Shown in pieces: positions 8,408-17,889 of a stretch of 56,139 nt of DNA. The notes beneath the pieces are model-generated. The model had not been told where the DNA came from, ran no database searches, and saw nothing but the letters and a program-made list of their open reading frames with translations. This stretch comes from Advenella mandrilli (GTDB lineage Bacteria; Pseudomonadota; Gammaproteobacteria; Burkholderiales; Burkholderiaceae_B): contig NZ_JAENGP010000017.1 of the NCBI RefSeq assembly GCF_016595155.1, positions 1-56,139 of the forward strand, written 5' to 3'. Position numbers and translations under genes: made by a program. The first letter of the stretch is position 1; the number at the start of each line of letters is the position of its first letter.

Positions 8408-8447
8408 ATTAATTGCGTATTTTGTTTTTTATTTAAATACAATTAAT
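8408..8447 (-). terminator. AT-rich hairpin directly behind tRNA-Leu
   Basis: Stem of 13 base pairs (ATTAATTG plus TATTT against AAATA plus CAATTAAT, with a two-base bulge) starting right at the encoded CCA end. It is a plausible 3' processing or termination hairpin. No long U run follows, so the call is tentative. Confidence 0.4.
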
Positions 8448-8533
8448 GGTGCCCAGGAGAAGACTCGAACTTCCACAGGATTGCTCCCGCTAGGACCTGA
8501 ACCTAGTGCGTCTACCAATTCCGCCACCTGGGC
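8447..8533 (-). tRNA. tRNA-Leu, anticodon CAG
   Basis: The minus strand gives an 87-base tRNA with acceptor stem GCCCAGG / CCTGGGC, discriminator A and an encoded CCA. The D arm contains AATTGGTAGACGC. The anticodon stem CTAGG/CCTAG holds the loop TTCAGGT, so the anticodon is CAG and reads CUG. A long variable arm (class II) and the T arm GTTCGAGTC complete it. It is a solitary tRNA gene with its own promoter. I see no integrated element at its 3' end. Confidence 0.96.
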
Positions 8534-8580
8534 ACTTACATGCGATTTGCTTTTTTAGTGCATTTCGCGATGAAGATGAA

Positions 8581-8608
8581 ATTATAATACCATTATAAAA
8601 AAACACAA
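8581..8608 (-). promoter_or_regulatory. Promoter of tRNA-Leu
   Basis: Minus strand: -35 TTGTGT (8603-8608), a 16-bp spacer and a perfect -10 TATAAT (8581-8586). This predicts a leader of about 40 bases before the tRNA. Confidence 0.7.
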
Positions 8609-8692
8609 GCTATTTAAGAAAGTTTTGTATATTTTTTTATATATGTTGTTTTTCACACAAAAAACAACAGTTTCACCTATTCCGACAAAAAT

Positions 8693-8729
8693 GGGCAATG
8701 CCATTTAAAAAACAGCATTGCCCCTCTTT
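8693..8729 (-). terminator. Terminator after rppH
   Basis: Stem GGGCAATGC / GCATTGCCC around a 13-base loop. On the minus strand it is followed by ATTTTTG, and on the plus strand by a T run too. Direction of use is inferred from rppH ending 20 bp upstream. The 8327-8748 gap otherwise holds only the tRNA gene and its promoter. Confidence 0.7.
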
Positions 8730-8748
8730 TTAAAACGCAAATTGCAAA

Positions 8749-9354
8749 CTAATCAACATTCAACGGAATTTTGGTTTCCTCCGTATTCTGAATATTGCCT
8801 GCCTCTGTTTTTTTTCCACGACCGGCCTGGGATTTACGTCCATAAAACTGACGCGGTCTTGAATAGCGGGGCTCTGACGGATTACGAAAAATAATTTTCG
8901 ACAATTCATTGAGCGCCTGTAAATATACGTCACGCTTGAATTCTATTACCGCATCAAGGGGTACCCAATACCGGTTCCAGCGCCAGGCATCAAATTCCGG
9001 ATGATTGGTTGCCCGTAGACTGACATCAGAATCTTTACCCACCAACCGTAATAAAAACCAAATTTGCTTTTGCCCCTTATAATATCCTCGCGACTCGCGT
9101 CGCACAAAATTATCCGGTACGTTGTACCGTAACCAATTACGTGTTCGTCCCAATATTCGTACATGCTCCGGTTTCAGACCAACTTCTTCATGAAGTTCCC
9201 GGAACATGGCCTGCACAGGGCTTTCACCATGATTAATGCCACCTTGCGGAAACTGCCACGAATGCTCTCGAATTCTTTTACCCCAGAACACCTCATTCTT
9301 GTGATTAACAAGGATAATACCAACATTAGGACGGTAGCCTTCGCGATCTAGCAT
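8749..9354 (-). CDS. rppH: RNA pyrophosphohydrolase (Nudix)
   Basis: The 201-residue protein removes pyrophosphate from the 5' triphosphate end of mRNA and so triggers decay. The Nudix box is intact ([20 protein letters not shown], then VGL, residues about 38-60). The N-terminus [17 protein letters not shown] is typical of RppH. The last 50 residues are basic and low in complexity ([17 protein letters not shown]), longer than in E. coli and possibly an RNA-binding tail. Divergent from proS with a 62-bp gap, which is a common pairing in beta-proteobacteria. Confidence 0.94.
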   Translation of the reverse strand: MLDREGYRPNVGIILVNHKNEVFWGKRIREHSWQFPQGGINHGESPVQAMFRELHEEVGLKPEHVRILGRTRNWLRYNVPDNFVRRESRGYYKGQKQIWFLLRLVGKDSDVSLRATNHPEFDAWRWNRYWVPLDAVIEFKRDVYLQALNELSKIIFRNPSEPRYSRPRQFYGRKSQAGRGKKTEAGNIQNTEETKIPLNVD

Positions 9355-9416
9355 GCGGCCACCCCCATTTTCAAATACAATTTACTTGATTATACGTTTC
9401 TATTGAGTCCGTAACC

Positions 9417-11159
9417 ATGTTAGCCTCCAAATTTCACTTAAATACCTTAAAAGAAGCACCTGCAGAAGCCGAAATAGCCAGTCATCAACTAATGACCCGT
9501 GCCGGCATGATTCGAAAACACGCAGGCGGCATTTATACCTACATGCCATTAGGCCTGAAAGTCATGCGTAAAGTAGAAGCCATTGTTCGTGAAGAAATGA
9601 ATAATGCTGATGCTATTGAACTGCTTATGCCTGTGGTACAACCCGCCGAGCTCTGGGTTGAATCGGGCCGTTGGGAAGAGTATGGCCCCGAACTGCTGCG
9701 CATCAAGGACCGCCATCAGCGCGATTTCGTGTTGCAACCCACTTCTGAAGAAGTCATTACCGATATTGCCCGTAATGAAATCCACAGTTACCGGCAACTA
9801 CCCGTTAATTTTTATCACATCCAAACCAAATTTCGTGACGAACGACGCCCTCGTTTTGGTCTGATGCGTGGGCGTGAATTCACCATGAAAGACGCCTATT
9901 CTTTCGATCGTGATGAAGCCAGTGCCTTGGCCAGTTACGACATTATGTATAACGCCTATATGCGTATCTTCAAGCGCCTTGGCCTGATTTTCCGTGCGGT
10001 GGCCGCAGATACCGGCTCAATTGGCGGCTCACGCAGCCATGAGTTTCAGGTCATTGCCGATACTGGCGAAGATCTTATTGTGTACAACCCCGATTCCGAA
10101 TATGCCGCCAACATAGAGTTGGCCGAAGCGCCTTGCCTGATTGCAAAACGTGACGAACCAACCCAAGAACTGCAGGAAGTTGAAACCCCCAACGCCAACA
10201 AATGCGAACTGGTTGCACAGCAACTGGGCACAGGCCTGGACAAAACCGTCAAATCGGTTGTATTTGTAACCACGCCTGAAGAAGGTCCTGCCAAATTATG
10301 GCTGCTCATGGTACGTGGCGACCATGAGGTTAATGAAGTCAAGGTCAGCAAACTGCCCGCCTTCAAAAACGGTTTCCGCCTGGCTACCGAAGAAGAAATT
10401 CTTGAGTACTTTGGCTCTGAGCCCGGCTATCTTGGCCCGCTCAATACCGTCAAACCCGTCAATATTATTGTTGATACCACGGTTGCCAATATGTCAGACT
10501 TTATTTGTGGCGCCAATAAAGCGCCCTATCACATTAGCGGTATCAACTGGGGTCGTGACCTGCCCGAACCCGAAGTGGCCGATTTGCGCAATGTGATTGC
10601 CGGAGACCCTGCCATTGGCGAATCCGGTACGCTGGCGATCCAGCGAGGCATCGAGGTGGGTCATGTGTTTTTCCTGGGTGACAAATATTCGTCCGAACTG
10701 AAAGCCACCTTCCTGAACGAAAACGGCAAGCCAGAAACCTTGCAAATGGGCTGCTATGGCATTGGTATCAGCCGCATCACGGCCGCCGCGATTGAACAAA
10801 ATCATGATGAAAAAGGTATTATCTGGCCAATCGCCATGGCTCCCTTCGAGGTTGTGATTTGCCCGGTTGGCTGGGGCAAAAGCGAAACAATTCGCAATGA
10901 AGCCACGGCACTTTACGAAACACTGAAACAAAACAAGATAGACGTTATACTTGATGATCGGGATGCCCGCCCTGGTGTTATGTTCTCGGAATGGGAGCTG
11001 ATTGGTGTGCCAATCAGGATAACCATTGGCGATCGTGGACTTAAGGATGGCATTATCGAAGTGCAGGAACGCAGCAAAACAGAAGCGGTCAAAGTTCCTG
11101 TCGCAGAAGTAAACGCTTACGTTTCGTCCTTGTATCAAGGCCTTAAAAATACGCTATAA
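9417..11159 (+). CDS. proS: Prolyl-tRNA synthetase (bacterial type)
   Basis: This 580-residue class II synthetase charges tRNA-Pro. In order: catalytic core with motif 2 region [18 protein letters not shown] (residues about 140-157), the bacterial INS editing insertion for mischarged Ala-tRNA-Pro (about 225-405), motif 3 (GCYGIGISR, about 445-453) and the anticodon-binding domain (about 475-570). Length is normal. ybgC follows after 24 bp, so proS may share a transcript with the Tol operon. Confidence 0.96.
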   Translation: MLASKFHLNTLKEAPAEAEIASHQLMTRAGMIRKHAGGIYTYMPLGLKVMRKVEAIVREEMNNADAIELLMPVVQPAELWVESGRWEEYGPELLRIKDRHQRDFVLQPTSEEVITDIARNEIHSYRQLPVNFYHIQTKFRDERRPRFGLMRGREFTMKDAYSFDRDEASALASYDIMYNAYMRIFKRLGLIFRAVAADTGSIGGSRSHEFQVIADTGEDLIVYNPDSEYAANIELAEAPCLIAKRDEPTQELQEVETPNANKCELVAQQLGTGLDKTVKSVVFVTTPEEGPAKLWLLMVRGDHEVNEVKVSKLPAFKNGFRLATEEEILEYFGSEPGYLGPLNTVKPVNIIVDTTVANMSDFICGANKAPYHISGINWGRDLPEPEVADLRNVIAGDPAIGESGTLAIQRGIEVGHVFFLGDKYSSELKATFLNENGKPETLQMGCYGIGISRITAAAIEQNHDEKGIIWPIAMAPFEVVICPVGWGKSETIRNEATALYETLKQNKIDVILDDRDARPGVMFSEWELIGVPIRITIGDRGLKDGIIEVQERSKTEAVKVPVAEVNAYVSSLYQGLKNTL

Positions 11160-11183
11160 TTCACTGATTTATCAGGGCTTTAC

Positions 11184-11609
11184 ATGTCTGACACACAAGA
11201 CAACAAGCAATTCACGCTCCCTATCCGGGTCTACTACGAAGACACGGATGCTGGGGGGGTGGTTTTTTACGCCAATTATTTGAAATTTTTTGAGCGGGCC
11301 CGCACTGAATGGCTACGTCACCTTGGTGTTAATCAATCAGCGCTGGCCAGCAGCGACAACCGCATTTTTGTGGTTGTTGGCACCCAGCTGAACTACAAAA
11401 GACCCGCCCGGCTTGATGATATGATTCTTATCAAAAGCAAGATCACCAAAGTCGGCGACGCCTCTGCCACCTTCGAACAACGGGCAGAACGGGGCTCCCA
11501 GCTACTCGTTGAAAGCACCATTAAAATATGCTGCGTCAACAATCAAACTTTCCGGCCGGCGGCCATACCGCCATCTGTAAGAACCTTATTAATTTCCGTG
11601 CAGGACTAA
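11184..11609 (+). CDS. ybgC: Tol-Pal associated acyl-CoA thioesterase
   Basis: A 141-residue hot-dog-fold thioesterase, the first gene of the Tol-Pal cluster. The catalytic region EDTDAGGVVFYANYLKFFER contains the active Asp and the conserved Tyr. YbgC hydrolyses short to long acyl-CoA or acyl-ACP and is associated with phospholipid synthesis proteins at the inner membrane. tolQ follows after 9 bp. Confidence 0.93.
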   Translation: MSDTQDNKQFTLPIRVYYEDTDAGGVVFYANYLKFFERARTEWLRHLGVNQSALASSDNRIFVVVGTQLNYKRPARLDDMILIKSKITKVGDASATFEQRAERGSQLLVESTIKICCVNNQTFRPAAIPPSVRTLLISVQD

Positions 11610-11618
11610 TACTTTATT

Positions 11619-12299
11619 ATGCAACCCGTTCAAGATGAGATGTCAATTTTCTCGCTGATAGTCAATGCGAGCGTCCCCGTACAAATCGTTATGCTTATCC
11701 TGCTGGCCATTTCAGTGGTCTCCTGGACGTACATCATTAGCAAACGGCTAACGTTAAAACGCACACAATCACAAACCCGCGAATTTGAAAATGCCTTCTG
11801 GAAAGGCGGTGACCTGTCTTCATTACACCAGTCCATCAGCCGCAACACCGAAGAACATGGTGCGTTGGCCCGTATTTTTGAGGCCGGCATGAGCGAATTC
11901 ATGAAAGCCCGCCGCACCGGGAACACCGACGTCAATGCACTTATGGACGGCCCCAACCGCGCCATGCGGGCCACCTACCAGCGTGAACTTGACCTGCTGG
12001 ATTCCCGCCTCAATTTTCTGGCTTCTGCGGGTTCGGTCAGCCCTTATATCGGCCTGTTAGGCACCGTTTGGGGAATCATGCACTCCTTTATCGGGCTTTC
12101 AACGGCCCAGCAGGCAACCCTAGCCGCTGTGGCACCCGGCATTGCCGAAGCGCTTATTGCCACGGCAATCGGCCTGTTTGCCGCCATTCCCGCCGTGATT
12201 GCCTATAACCATTTTTCAAATGACATCGACAAACTCGCCAGCCGTTTTGACAGCTTTATTGATGAGTTTCTGAACATTTTGCAACGTCAGGTACGCTAA
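11619..12299 (+). CDS. tolQ: Tol-Pal inner-membrane motor protein TolQ
   Basis: 226 residues, with the MotA/ExbB family pattern of three membrane helices (residues about 17-40, 138-160 and 170-192). The conserved GSVSPYIGLLGTVWGIM stretch opens the second helix. With TolR it forms a proton channel that energises TolA and keeps the outer membrane constricted during division. An internal ATG at 11640 is an alternative start. tolR begins two bases after the stop. Confidence 0.95.
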   Translation: MQPVQDEMSIFSLIVNASVPVQIVMLILLAISVVSWTYIISKRLTLKRTQSQTREFENAFWKGGDLSSLHQSISRNTEEHGALARIFEAGMSEFMKARRTGNTDVNALMDGPNRAMRATYQRELDLLDSRLNFLASAGSVSPYIGLLGTVWGIMHSFIGLSTAQQATLAAVAPGIAEALIATAIGLFAAIPAVIAYNHFSNDIDKLASRFDSFIDEFLNILQRQVR

Positions 12300-12301
12300 T
12301 C

Positions 12302-12742
12302 ATGTCTTCCAGAAGAAATAGCCATCGACGCGGGCGTCGAATGAAAAATGAGATGAACGTGGTTCCCTATATCGACGTCATGCTGGTATTACTGGTTATT
12401 TTTATGGTAACCGCCCCCATGATCACGCCTGGCCTGATCAACCTGCCTTCGGTTGGCCAGGCGGCCACCGTTCCATCAACCCCCGTTGAAATCGAGCTTG
12501 CCGAAAACGGTGAAGTGTCGATTCGCTTGCGTGAGTCCGGCAATACCTTCCAGAAAATTGAAAAAGACAATTTACTCTCCGAAGTACAGGCACTAGTTCA
12601 GGCCGACACGCCGGTCATTATTGCCGCCGACGGGAAGGTGCCCTATGAAGAAGTCGTCAAAGTCATGGATACCCTGCGTAGCAATGGCCTGACCCGCCTT
12701 GGTCTGTTGGTGAACCAAAACGGCGAAAGCTCCTCAAATTAA
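12302..12742 (+). CDS. tolR: Tol-Pal inner-membrane motor protein TolR
   Basis: 146 residues, single N-terminal membrane helix (about 22-42) in the ExbD/TolR pattern MNVVPYIDVMLVLLVIFMV. The helix contains the essential proton-carrying Asp (D25). The periplasmic C-terminal domain follows. The basic N-terminus (RRNSHRRGRRMK) sets an inside orientation. Confidence 0.95.
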   Translation: MSSRRNSHRRGRRMKNEMNVVPYIDVMLVLLVIFMVTAPMITPGLINLPSVGQAATVPSTPVEIELAENGEVSIRLRESGNTFQKIEKDNLLSEVQALVQADTPVIIAADGKVPYEEVVKVMDTLRSNGLTRLGLLVNQNGESSSN

Positions 12743-12771
12743 AATTGCCTGATTAACACGACCCTATTTTC

Positions 12772-13944
12772 ATGAAACACACTGAAAATCCTAACGAGTT
12801 CTATGAGCAGTCCGATGACCGCAAAGGGCTTATCGGTGCCCTGACGCTTCATAGCCTGTTAGTGATCGCGCTTATTGTCAGTCTACTGGCCTCTCCCGAG
12901 GCGCCTACCGGCCCCATACAGCTGGAGTTATGGACAGAAGGCACAGAGCAGGTGCTTAAGGCTCCGGCGCAAACACAATCTCCCGAACTGGCTGAAGAAG
13001 ACACCACAAGCGATGAGGATGTTGACCCCCCTGCTGAAGAGCCGGAAGCCCAGGAACCACAGACCGAACCCGAAGCAGCGGCAACGGCACCTGAACCACC
13101 TCCTGCTCCCCAGCAGTCGGCAGCTAACGCCCAGCAACAGGAAGACCCTGAAATTGCCATAGAAAAGAAACGCCAGCAAGCCCAGGAAGAACAACGCCAA
13201 AAAGCACTGGCCGACGCCAAGGCGGCCAAAGAAGCCCGCGAAAAAGCACTGGCTGAAACACGCGCCCTTGAGGACGCCCGCAAGAAAGCATTAGCCGAAG
13301 CAAAAGCGGCCAAACAAGAGGCGGAACAAAAAGCCAAGGCACTGGCTGAGGCCAAGGCAAAACAGGAAGCTGAAGCAAAGACCAAGGCACTGGCTGAGGC
13401 CAAGGCAAAAGCAGAAGCCGAGAAAAAAGCCAAAACACTGGCTGAAGCCAAGGCCAAAGAAGAAGCTGACAAAAAAACCAAGGCGCTGGCAGAAGCCAAA
13501 GCCAAGCAGGAAAAGGAAAAAACCCTTGCCAAGGCAAAAGCCGATGCAAAAAAGGCCGCACAAGCTAAACTGAAAGCCGAATCCCAAGGTGACGCTTTGC
13601 GTGCCGCCATGCGCGGTGACATCGCCAGCGCGGCCGGTATCAAGGGTGGCGCAAGCAATCGAAACCAGGTGGGTGGCGGTGGTGGCAACTCAGCCTACGC
13701 CAGGCAAGTACAACAATGTGTACAGCCCCGACTGCGTTTTAATGGAAACACCAAATTAAGTTTGAACTATCGTGTTGATTTTGATACCTCATTCAAACCA
13801 AAATCTGCCAAAATAACAAAGCGCTCAGGTAACCCCGCGTTTGATGCGGCAGTACAAAAAGCCCTGATGGCCTGCAATCCATTTCCAAAACCACCATCAG
13901 GAAATACCTATGTGGCAGGCCCTTATACCTACACACCACAATAA
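12772..13944 (+). CDS. tolA: Tol-Pal system protein TolA
   Basis: 390 residues. One membrane helix (about 20-40), a Pro/Glu/Gln-rich stretch (45-125), a long Lys/Ala/Glu helix with repeated KALAEAKAK units (about 125-275), a Gly hinge and the C-terminal domain D3 that contacts TolB and Pal (about 295-390, with two cysteines in QQCVQP and MACNPF that likely form a disulfide). It carries energy from TolQR across the periplasm. The repeats make a long spurious reverse-strand open frame over this gene. Confidence 0.94.
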   Translation: MKHTENPNEFYEQSDDRKGLIGALTLHSLLVIALIVSLLASPEAPTGPIQLELWTEGTEQVLKAPAQTQSPELAEEDTTSDEDVDPPAEEPEAQEPQTEPEAAATAPEPPPAPQQSAANAQQQEDPEIAIEKKRQQAQEEQRQKALADAKAAKEAREKALAETRALEDARKKALAEAKAAKQEAEQKAKALAEAKAKQEAEAKTKALAEAKAKAEAEKKAKTLAEAKAKEEADKKTKALAEAKAKQEKEKTLAKAKADAKKAAQAKLKAESQGDALRAAMRGDIASAAGIKGGASNRNQVGGGGGNSAYARQVQQCVQPRLRFNGNTKLSLNYRVDFDTSFKPKSAKITKRSGNPAFDAAVQKALMACNPFPKPPSGNTYVAGPYTYTPQ

Positions 13945-13981
13945 CCCTTACCCCTTTTTTGTCTGACTAAGGAGATGTGCT

Positions 13982-15265
13982 ATGACTGCAACCCTTGATA
14001 ATCGCAGCATGCTGAATACCGGCCAAGACCGGCTCGCATTCATGCACCGTTTTTTTCTGTTCCTGGCTTTTGTGTTTTTCCTGCAACTGGGCAATTTTGC
14101 CCAGGCACAGGTTCAGGTCGCCCTGCAAGGCTCAGGCACTTCCAATAAATTCCCCGTCGTCATTGCCGATTTTGCCGGCCCCAATGGCAAGGAAATTGCC
14201 GACATCATCAGCGCCGACCTGATCCGCTCGGGTCAATTTGAAGTTACCCGTACCCAGGCCCTTACGATTGATTCAAATGGCACACCAAACTGGGCAGCCC
14301 TTTCTAACCTGGGCGCAACTACCGTTGCCTATGGTTCGATTAGTGGTTCAACGGCCAATTACCAGCTTACCGACACCGCCCTGAAAGCACCTTTGGAGGC
14401 CAAAAATATTACTGAACCCCAAATGCGTCGCCTGGCTCATAAAGTTGCCGATGCCATCTATGAAAAAATGACGGGTGTTCGTGGCATTTTTGCAACAAGA
14501 GTCGCCTATGCAACAGGGCAGCAATTAGTGGTAGCTGATGCCGATGGTGAAAACAGAAAAGTCATCGTTAACTCACCAAGTTCCATCATTTCCCCTGCCT
14601 GGTCTCCAGATGGTTCAAAGCTGGCTTATGTTAGTTTTGAAACCGGCAAACCCGTTGTTTATGTGCAAAACCTGGCCACCGGTTCACGCCAGGTTGTCGC
14701 TAATTTCAAGGGTAACAACAGTGCTCCCGCATGGTCTCCCGATGGCAGCCAGCTTGCCGTAGCGCTTAGTATGAACGCACTTTCCAACATCTACCAAATC
14801 AGTGCTTCGGGTGGTTCCAACCCCCGTAGAATTACCGATTCTGCTGAGATCGACACCGAGCCTTTTTACTTTCCGAATGGCAGTGGCATCATCTTTACCA
14901 GTGACCGCGGAGGCAGCGCACAGATTTACCGTACAGGCCTTGGCGGTGGCGGTGCAAGTCGAATCACCTTTAACGGCTCACAAAACGTCTCTGGAAAAAT
15001 TTCACCCGATGGCACAAAACTGGTATATTCTAGTCTAAGAGGAGGTTCATATTCCATTGCCCAGCAAGGCCTTGGAAGTGGCTCTGATAAAATCCTTACT
15101 TCCGGGCCAAATGATCTTTCTCCAAGCTTTGCACCAAACGGAATGCAAATACTTTATGTTTCAAGCGGAGGCTTAAGCATTGTTAACACTGACGGCTCTT
15201 TCCAAGCAAGTATTCCATCAGTCGGAAACGTATCAAGCGCTGCTTGGGGCCCGTTTACTGATTAA
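13982..15265 (+). CDS. tolB: Tol-Pal periplasmic protein TolB
   Basis: 427 residues. A cleavable signal is preceded by about 20 extra N-terminal residues; cleavage is likely after about residue 42 (GNFAQA/QVQVAL). The N-terminal domain precedes a six-bladed beta-propeller with repeated SPAWSPDGSKLAY-type blades. The start is placed by AAGGAG seven bases before the ATG; an internal Met21 would give a shorter conventional signal peptide. TolB binds Pal and TolA. Confidence 0.95.
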   Translation: MTATLDNRSMLNTGQDRLAFMHRFFLFLAFVFFLQLGNFAQAQVQVALQGSGTSNKFPVVIADFAGPNGKEIADIISADLIRSGQFEVTRTQALTIDSNGTPNWAALSNLGATTVAYGSISGSTANYQLTDTALKAPLEAKNITEPQMRRLAHKVADAIYEKMTGVRGIFATRVAYATGQQLVVADADGENRKVIVNSPSSIISPAWSPDGSKLAYVSFETGKPVVYVQNLATGSRQVVANFKGNNSAPAWSPDGSQLAVALSMNALSNIYQISASGGSNPRRITDSAEIDTEPFYFPNGSGIIFTSDRGGSAQIYRTGLGGGGASRITFNGSQNVSGKISPDGTKLVYSSLRGGSYSIAQQGLGSGSDKILTSGPNDLSPSFAPNGMQILYVSSGGLSIVNTDGSFQASIPSVGNVSSAAWGPFTD

Positions 15266-15291
15266 TCGTGTATATTTATAAAGGAAATACT

Positions 15292-15777
15292 ATGAGTTCT
15301 CGCATCGCGAAAACTTTGGCAATCGCAGCCATCGCAGCTTCACTGGCAGCATGTAGTTCAACACCACTGGACGGCAGTGCTGGTGCAGGCGACGCTTCTG
15401 CATCAGGTGCCACCATGGATCCATTCAACCCTAACAGCCCATTAGCTCAACAGCGTTCTGTTTATTTCGCTTTTGACAGCTACGCTGTAGAACCGCAATA
15501 TCAGCCTTTAGTTCAAATGCACGCTCAGTATTTGGCTGCCAACTCACAACAGCGTGTCCGTATTGAAGGCAATACCGATGCCCGTGGCAGTGCCGAATAT
15601 AACCTGGCCTTGGGTCAGCGCCGTTCGGTTGCTGTTGGCAATCAATTGGTACAACAAGGTGTAAATGGCAATCAAATCGAAGCAGTCAGCTTTGGTAAAG
15701 AGCGTCCTAAAGCATCTGGCAACACCGAAGCAGCCTATGCAGAAAACCGTCGTGCAGATATTAACTACCTCCGTTAA
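15292..15777 (+). CDS. pal: Peptidoglycan-associated lipoprotein Pal
   Basis: 161 residues. Lipobox LAAC with the lipidated Cys21, a short linker, then an OmpA-like peptidoglycan-binding domain (about 55-160) including the signature IEGNTDARGSAEYNLALGQR. Outer-membrane anchored, it ties the Tol complex to the cell wall. The frame opens earlier at 15268, but AAGGAAATACT before the ATG at 15292 and the lipobox fix this start. Confidence 0.95.
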   Translation: MSSRIAKTLAIAAIAASLAACSSTPLDGSAGAGDASASGATMDPFNPNSPLAQQRSVYFAFDSYAVEPQYQPLVQMHAQYLAANSQQRVRIEGNTDARGSAEYNLALGQRRSVAVGNQLVQQGVNGNQIEAVSFGKERPKASGNTEAAYAENRRADINYLR

Positions 15778-15807
15778 TCTCACGTTCGACTAATTTGCAT
15801 TGCTAGG

Positions 15808-15832
15808 CGCCGCACGGTTTGGCTGTGCGGCG
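15808..15832 (+). terminator. GC-rich hairpin between pal and cpoB
   Basis: Eight-base-pair stem CGCCGCAC / GTGCGGCG with a nine-base loop, followed by TTGCTGTTTT. It could act as a partial terminator that lowers cpoB expression relative to pal, or protect the pal mRNA 3' end. Confidence 0.6.
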
Positions 15833-15854
15833 TTGCTGTTTTACTGGAGTAAAC

Positions 15855-16529
15855 ATGATCGTTAAGAAAAAACACACACTTTTACTACTCACTTCCGCTT
15901 TGTTTTGTAGCATCTTGAATACCAATGCCTATGCATTTGAAGATGAAGATGCACGTCGTGCCATTCTTGATCTGCGTGCCCAGTTAAGACAAAGCGCACA
16001 GGCAAGGCTTGAGCTTTCCAATAAAATCCAAAGTCTTCAAAGCCAGGTTAGCCAATTGCGTGGTGAGATAGAAAAAATCAGCAGTTCAGACATGCTTTCC
16101 CGTCAATCGGCGCGCACTGAGGCCGGCTATGACCCTACCCCCCAGGTAGGTGATCCAAACGAACAGCGGGCCTATGACGAGGCCCTGGACCTGTTCCGAC
16201 AGGGAAATTACTCACAATCAAGTATAGCACTGGGTAATTTTGCCACTGCCTATCCAAACAGCCCCTTAACACCCGGGGCCCGTTTTTACGAAGGTAGCAG
16301 CCTTTACGCCAGCAAAGATTTCAGGGGTGCCATACAAAGACTGCAATCCATGGTTTCTGCCTACCCGTCTGACCCCAAGGCCGGAGATGCCTTGTTGGTG
16401 ATTGCCGGCAGCCAGGTTGAGCTTAATAACATTGCCGGTGCCAAATCAACCCTGCAAAGCATTATCAACCAATATCCCGACACGCCATCTGCCGATACGG
16501 CCAAACAACGCCTGGAACTGTTCAGATAA
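15855..16529 (+). CDS. cpoB: Cell division coordinator CpoB (YbgF)
   Basis: 224 residues: signal peptide (residues 1 to about 25, ending NAYA), an N-terminal coiled coil for trimer formation (about 30-70), a linker, then TPR-like repeats (about 100-224, for example AYDEALDLFRQGNYSQSSIA). CpoB links PBP1B-driven wall synthesis with Tol-driven outer-membrane constriction. The ATG at 15855 follows CTGGAGT and starts a normal signal peptide. It is the last gene of the Tol-Pal operon and is followed by a terminator. Confidence 0.92.
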   Translation: MIVKKKHTLLLLTSALFCSILNTNAYAFEDEDARRAILDLRAQLRQSAQARLELSNKIQSLQSQVSQLRGEIEKISSSDMLSRQSARTEAGYDPTPQVGDPNEQRAYDEALDLFRQGNYSQSSIALGNFATAYPNSPLTPGARFYEGSSLYASKDFRGAIQRLQSMVSAYPSDPKAGDALLVIAGSQVELNNIAGAKSTLQSIINQYPDTPSADTAKQRLELFR

Positions 16530-16551
16530 GTTGTTTTTGCTTTAAAAACAC

Positions 16552-16603
16552 AGGCATCATTGCATCACGCGCCATTAAGCGTGATCATGATGCCTTTACT
16601 TTT
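16552..16603 (+). terminator. Terminator at the end of the Tol-Pal operon
   Basis: Two stacked stems (AGGCATCA / TGATGCCT and ATCACGC / GCGTGAT) around an eight-base loop, followed by TTACTTTTAT. Confidence 0.75.
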
Positions 16604-16626
16604 ATACCTCCTTTACCCGCACCGTT

Positions 16627-17433
16627 ATGATTCCCTCTTCACCCATCAAAACACTCCAGACCGAAAACGGCTGTTTTCACTACCAGGATGAGGGCATAGG
16701 CCAAGCACTATTATTAATTCATGGTTCATTATGTGACTGGCGCTACTGGCGCTGGCAATTACCCGAGCTTGCCAAGCATTGCCGGGTCATTGTACCCAGT
16801 TTGCCCCACTATTGGCCCTATGAAAATACGCAAACCGGTTTTTCAGTTTACCAGCATGCCCGCGACATGCATCACTTGCTGGACGCCTTAAACATTGAGT
16901 CTGCCCATGTACTGGGCCATTCGCGCGGTGGTTCAATTGCCATACAGATGGCGCTCAAACACGCCAACAAAGTACGTTCGCTTATTCTGGCCGACCCCGG
17001 CATTAGAACCCGCCAACAGGAAAACCACGCCAACTTCAAACATGAAGCATTATTGGCCATACAGGAAGGTAACATTGACGAAGGCCTGGCCCTGTTTATT
17101 GATGCAGTAAGTGGTCCAAACACCTGGAAACGGATGGTCAGATGGTTCAGGCAAATGGTTCGGGACAATGCAAGTACACTGGTACTACAACAAAATGAAC
17201 CGGCTTTTTATTTTGATGACACGGCTTTTTCAGGCTTGACGCTACCTGTCACTTTACTGGGTGGATCAGATAGCCCTGCCCCGTTTCCCGCTATCATTTC
17301 ACGCCTTGAAAATATTTTACCGCAGGCCCAGAGCCATTTCATCACGCCGGCTTCCCACGGCATGAACCTGGCATTACCCCATGAATTCAATCGTATAGTT
17401 ATTACCCACGTCGAACGTCACCAGTTAAAATAA
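16627..17433 (+). CDS. Alpha/beta-hydrolase fold protein
   Basis: 268 residues. The nucleophile elbow GHSRGG (Ser99), the oxyanion region LLIHGSLCDWRYWRWQ, an acid in LLGGSDSPAPF and the final His in PASHGMNL give a complete catalytic triad. No signal peptide. The substrate is unknown; esterases, epoxide hydrolases and C-C hydrolases share this fold. Its 3' end overlaps the convergent membrane-protein gene by 16 bp. Confidence 0.78.
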   Translation: MIPSSPIKTLQTENGCFHYQDEGIGQALLLIHGSLCDWRYWRWQLPELAKHCRVIVPSLPHYWPYENTQTGFSVYQHARDMHHLLDALNIESAHVLGHSRGGSIAIQMALKHANKVRSLILADPGIRTRQQENHANFKHEALLAIQEGNIDEGLALFIDAVSGPNTWKRMVRWFRQMVRDNASTLVLQQNEPAFYFDDTAFSGLTLPVTLLGGSDSPAPFPAIISRLENILPQAQSHFITPASHGMNLALPHEFNRIVITHVERHQLK

Positions 17434-17861
17434 AACATGGACTTGGCCAAAAAAACAATAAAAATCATATGAACAAAGACGCTTATATGAATATAGCGTG
17501 ACCATGCCTTGGTTAGGGTTTTGTGTTTCATTTTGACAATAGCAATTAAAAAATGCACAAATACACTTAACGCCAACAAAATTTTAAGGCTTAGCTGCCA
17601 GGCAAAAGCCGATGCGAAGGGGTTGGCCAGCACTGTTCCGTAACGCATGGCCATTAGCGTGCCCGAAAGAAAAAGCACAATGACTACCCAGGGCATGAAA
17701 CTTTTTACCCGGTTACCAATGACGGGCATGACTTCCCGTCGGGCCTGCCTTGAAACCTGACTGCCATGAACGGCAGACAGAACCAACACCTCGAAAAACA
17801 CCCCGCCTACAAAAACAATTGCGCAGAACAGGTGTACGATATGCGCAATACTGTAGCTCAT
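17418..17861 (-). CDS. Four-helix inner-membrane protein, CopD-like
   Basis: About 147 residues with four predicted membrane helices and histidines near helix ends (SIAHIVHLFC, VFVHFLIA, HISVFVHM). That pattern fits CopD-like or haem/copper-binding membrane proteins. It sits just downstream of the PCu(A)C copper chaperone gene on the same strand, which supports a copper link. The frame is open to 17912, where the longer form would overlap the upstream gene by 23 bp; neither start has a strong ribosome site. The function is inferred. Confidence 0.6.
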   Translation of the reverse strand: MSYSIAHIVHLFCAIVFVGGVFFEVLVLSAVHGSQVSRQARREVMPVIGNRVKSFMPWVVIVLFLSGTLMAMRYGTVLANPFASAFAWQLSLKILLALSVFVHFLIAIVKMKHKTLTKAWSRYIHISVFVHMIFIVFLAKSMFYFNW

Positions 17862-17889
17862 ATAGCGTCCAATCCAAAAAAACCAATAA

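Noticed and set aside
8447-8533. tRNA-Leu as attachment site of an integrated element
   Set aside because: No integrase gene and no direct repeat of the tRNA 3' end were seen nearby.
12849-13688. 279-residue open frame on the reverse strand over tolA
   Set aside because: It is the low-complexity antisense (Ala/Ser/Phe) shadow of the Lys/Ala/Glu repeats of TolA, with no ribosome site or homology.
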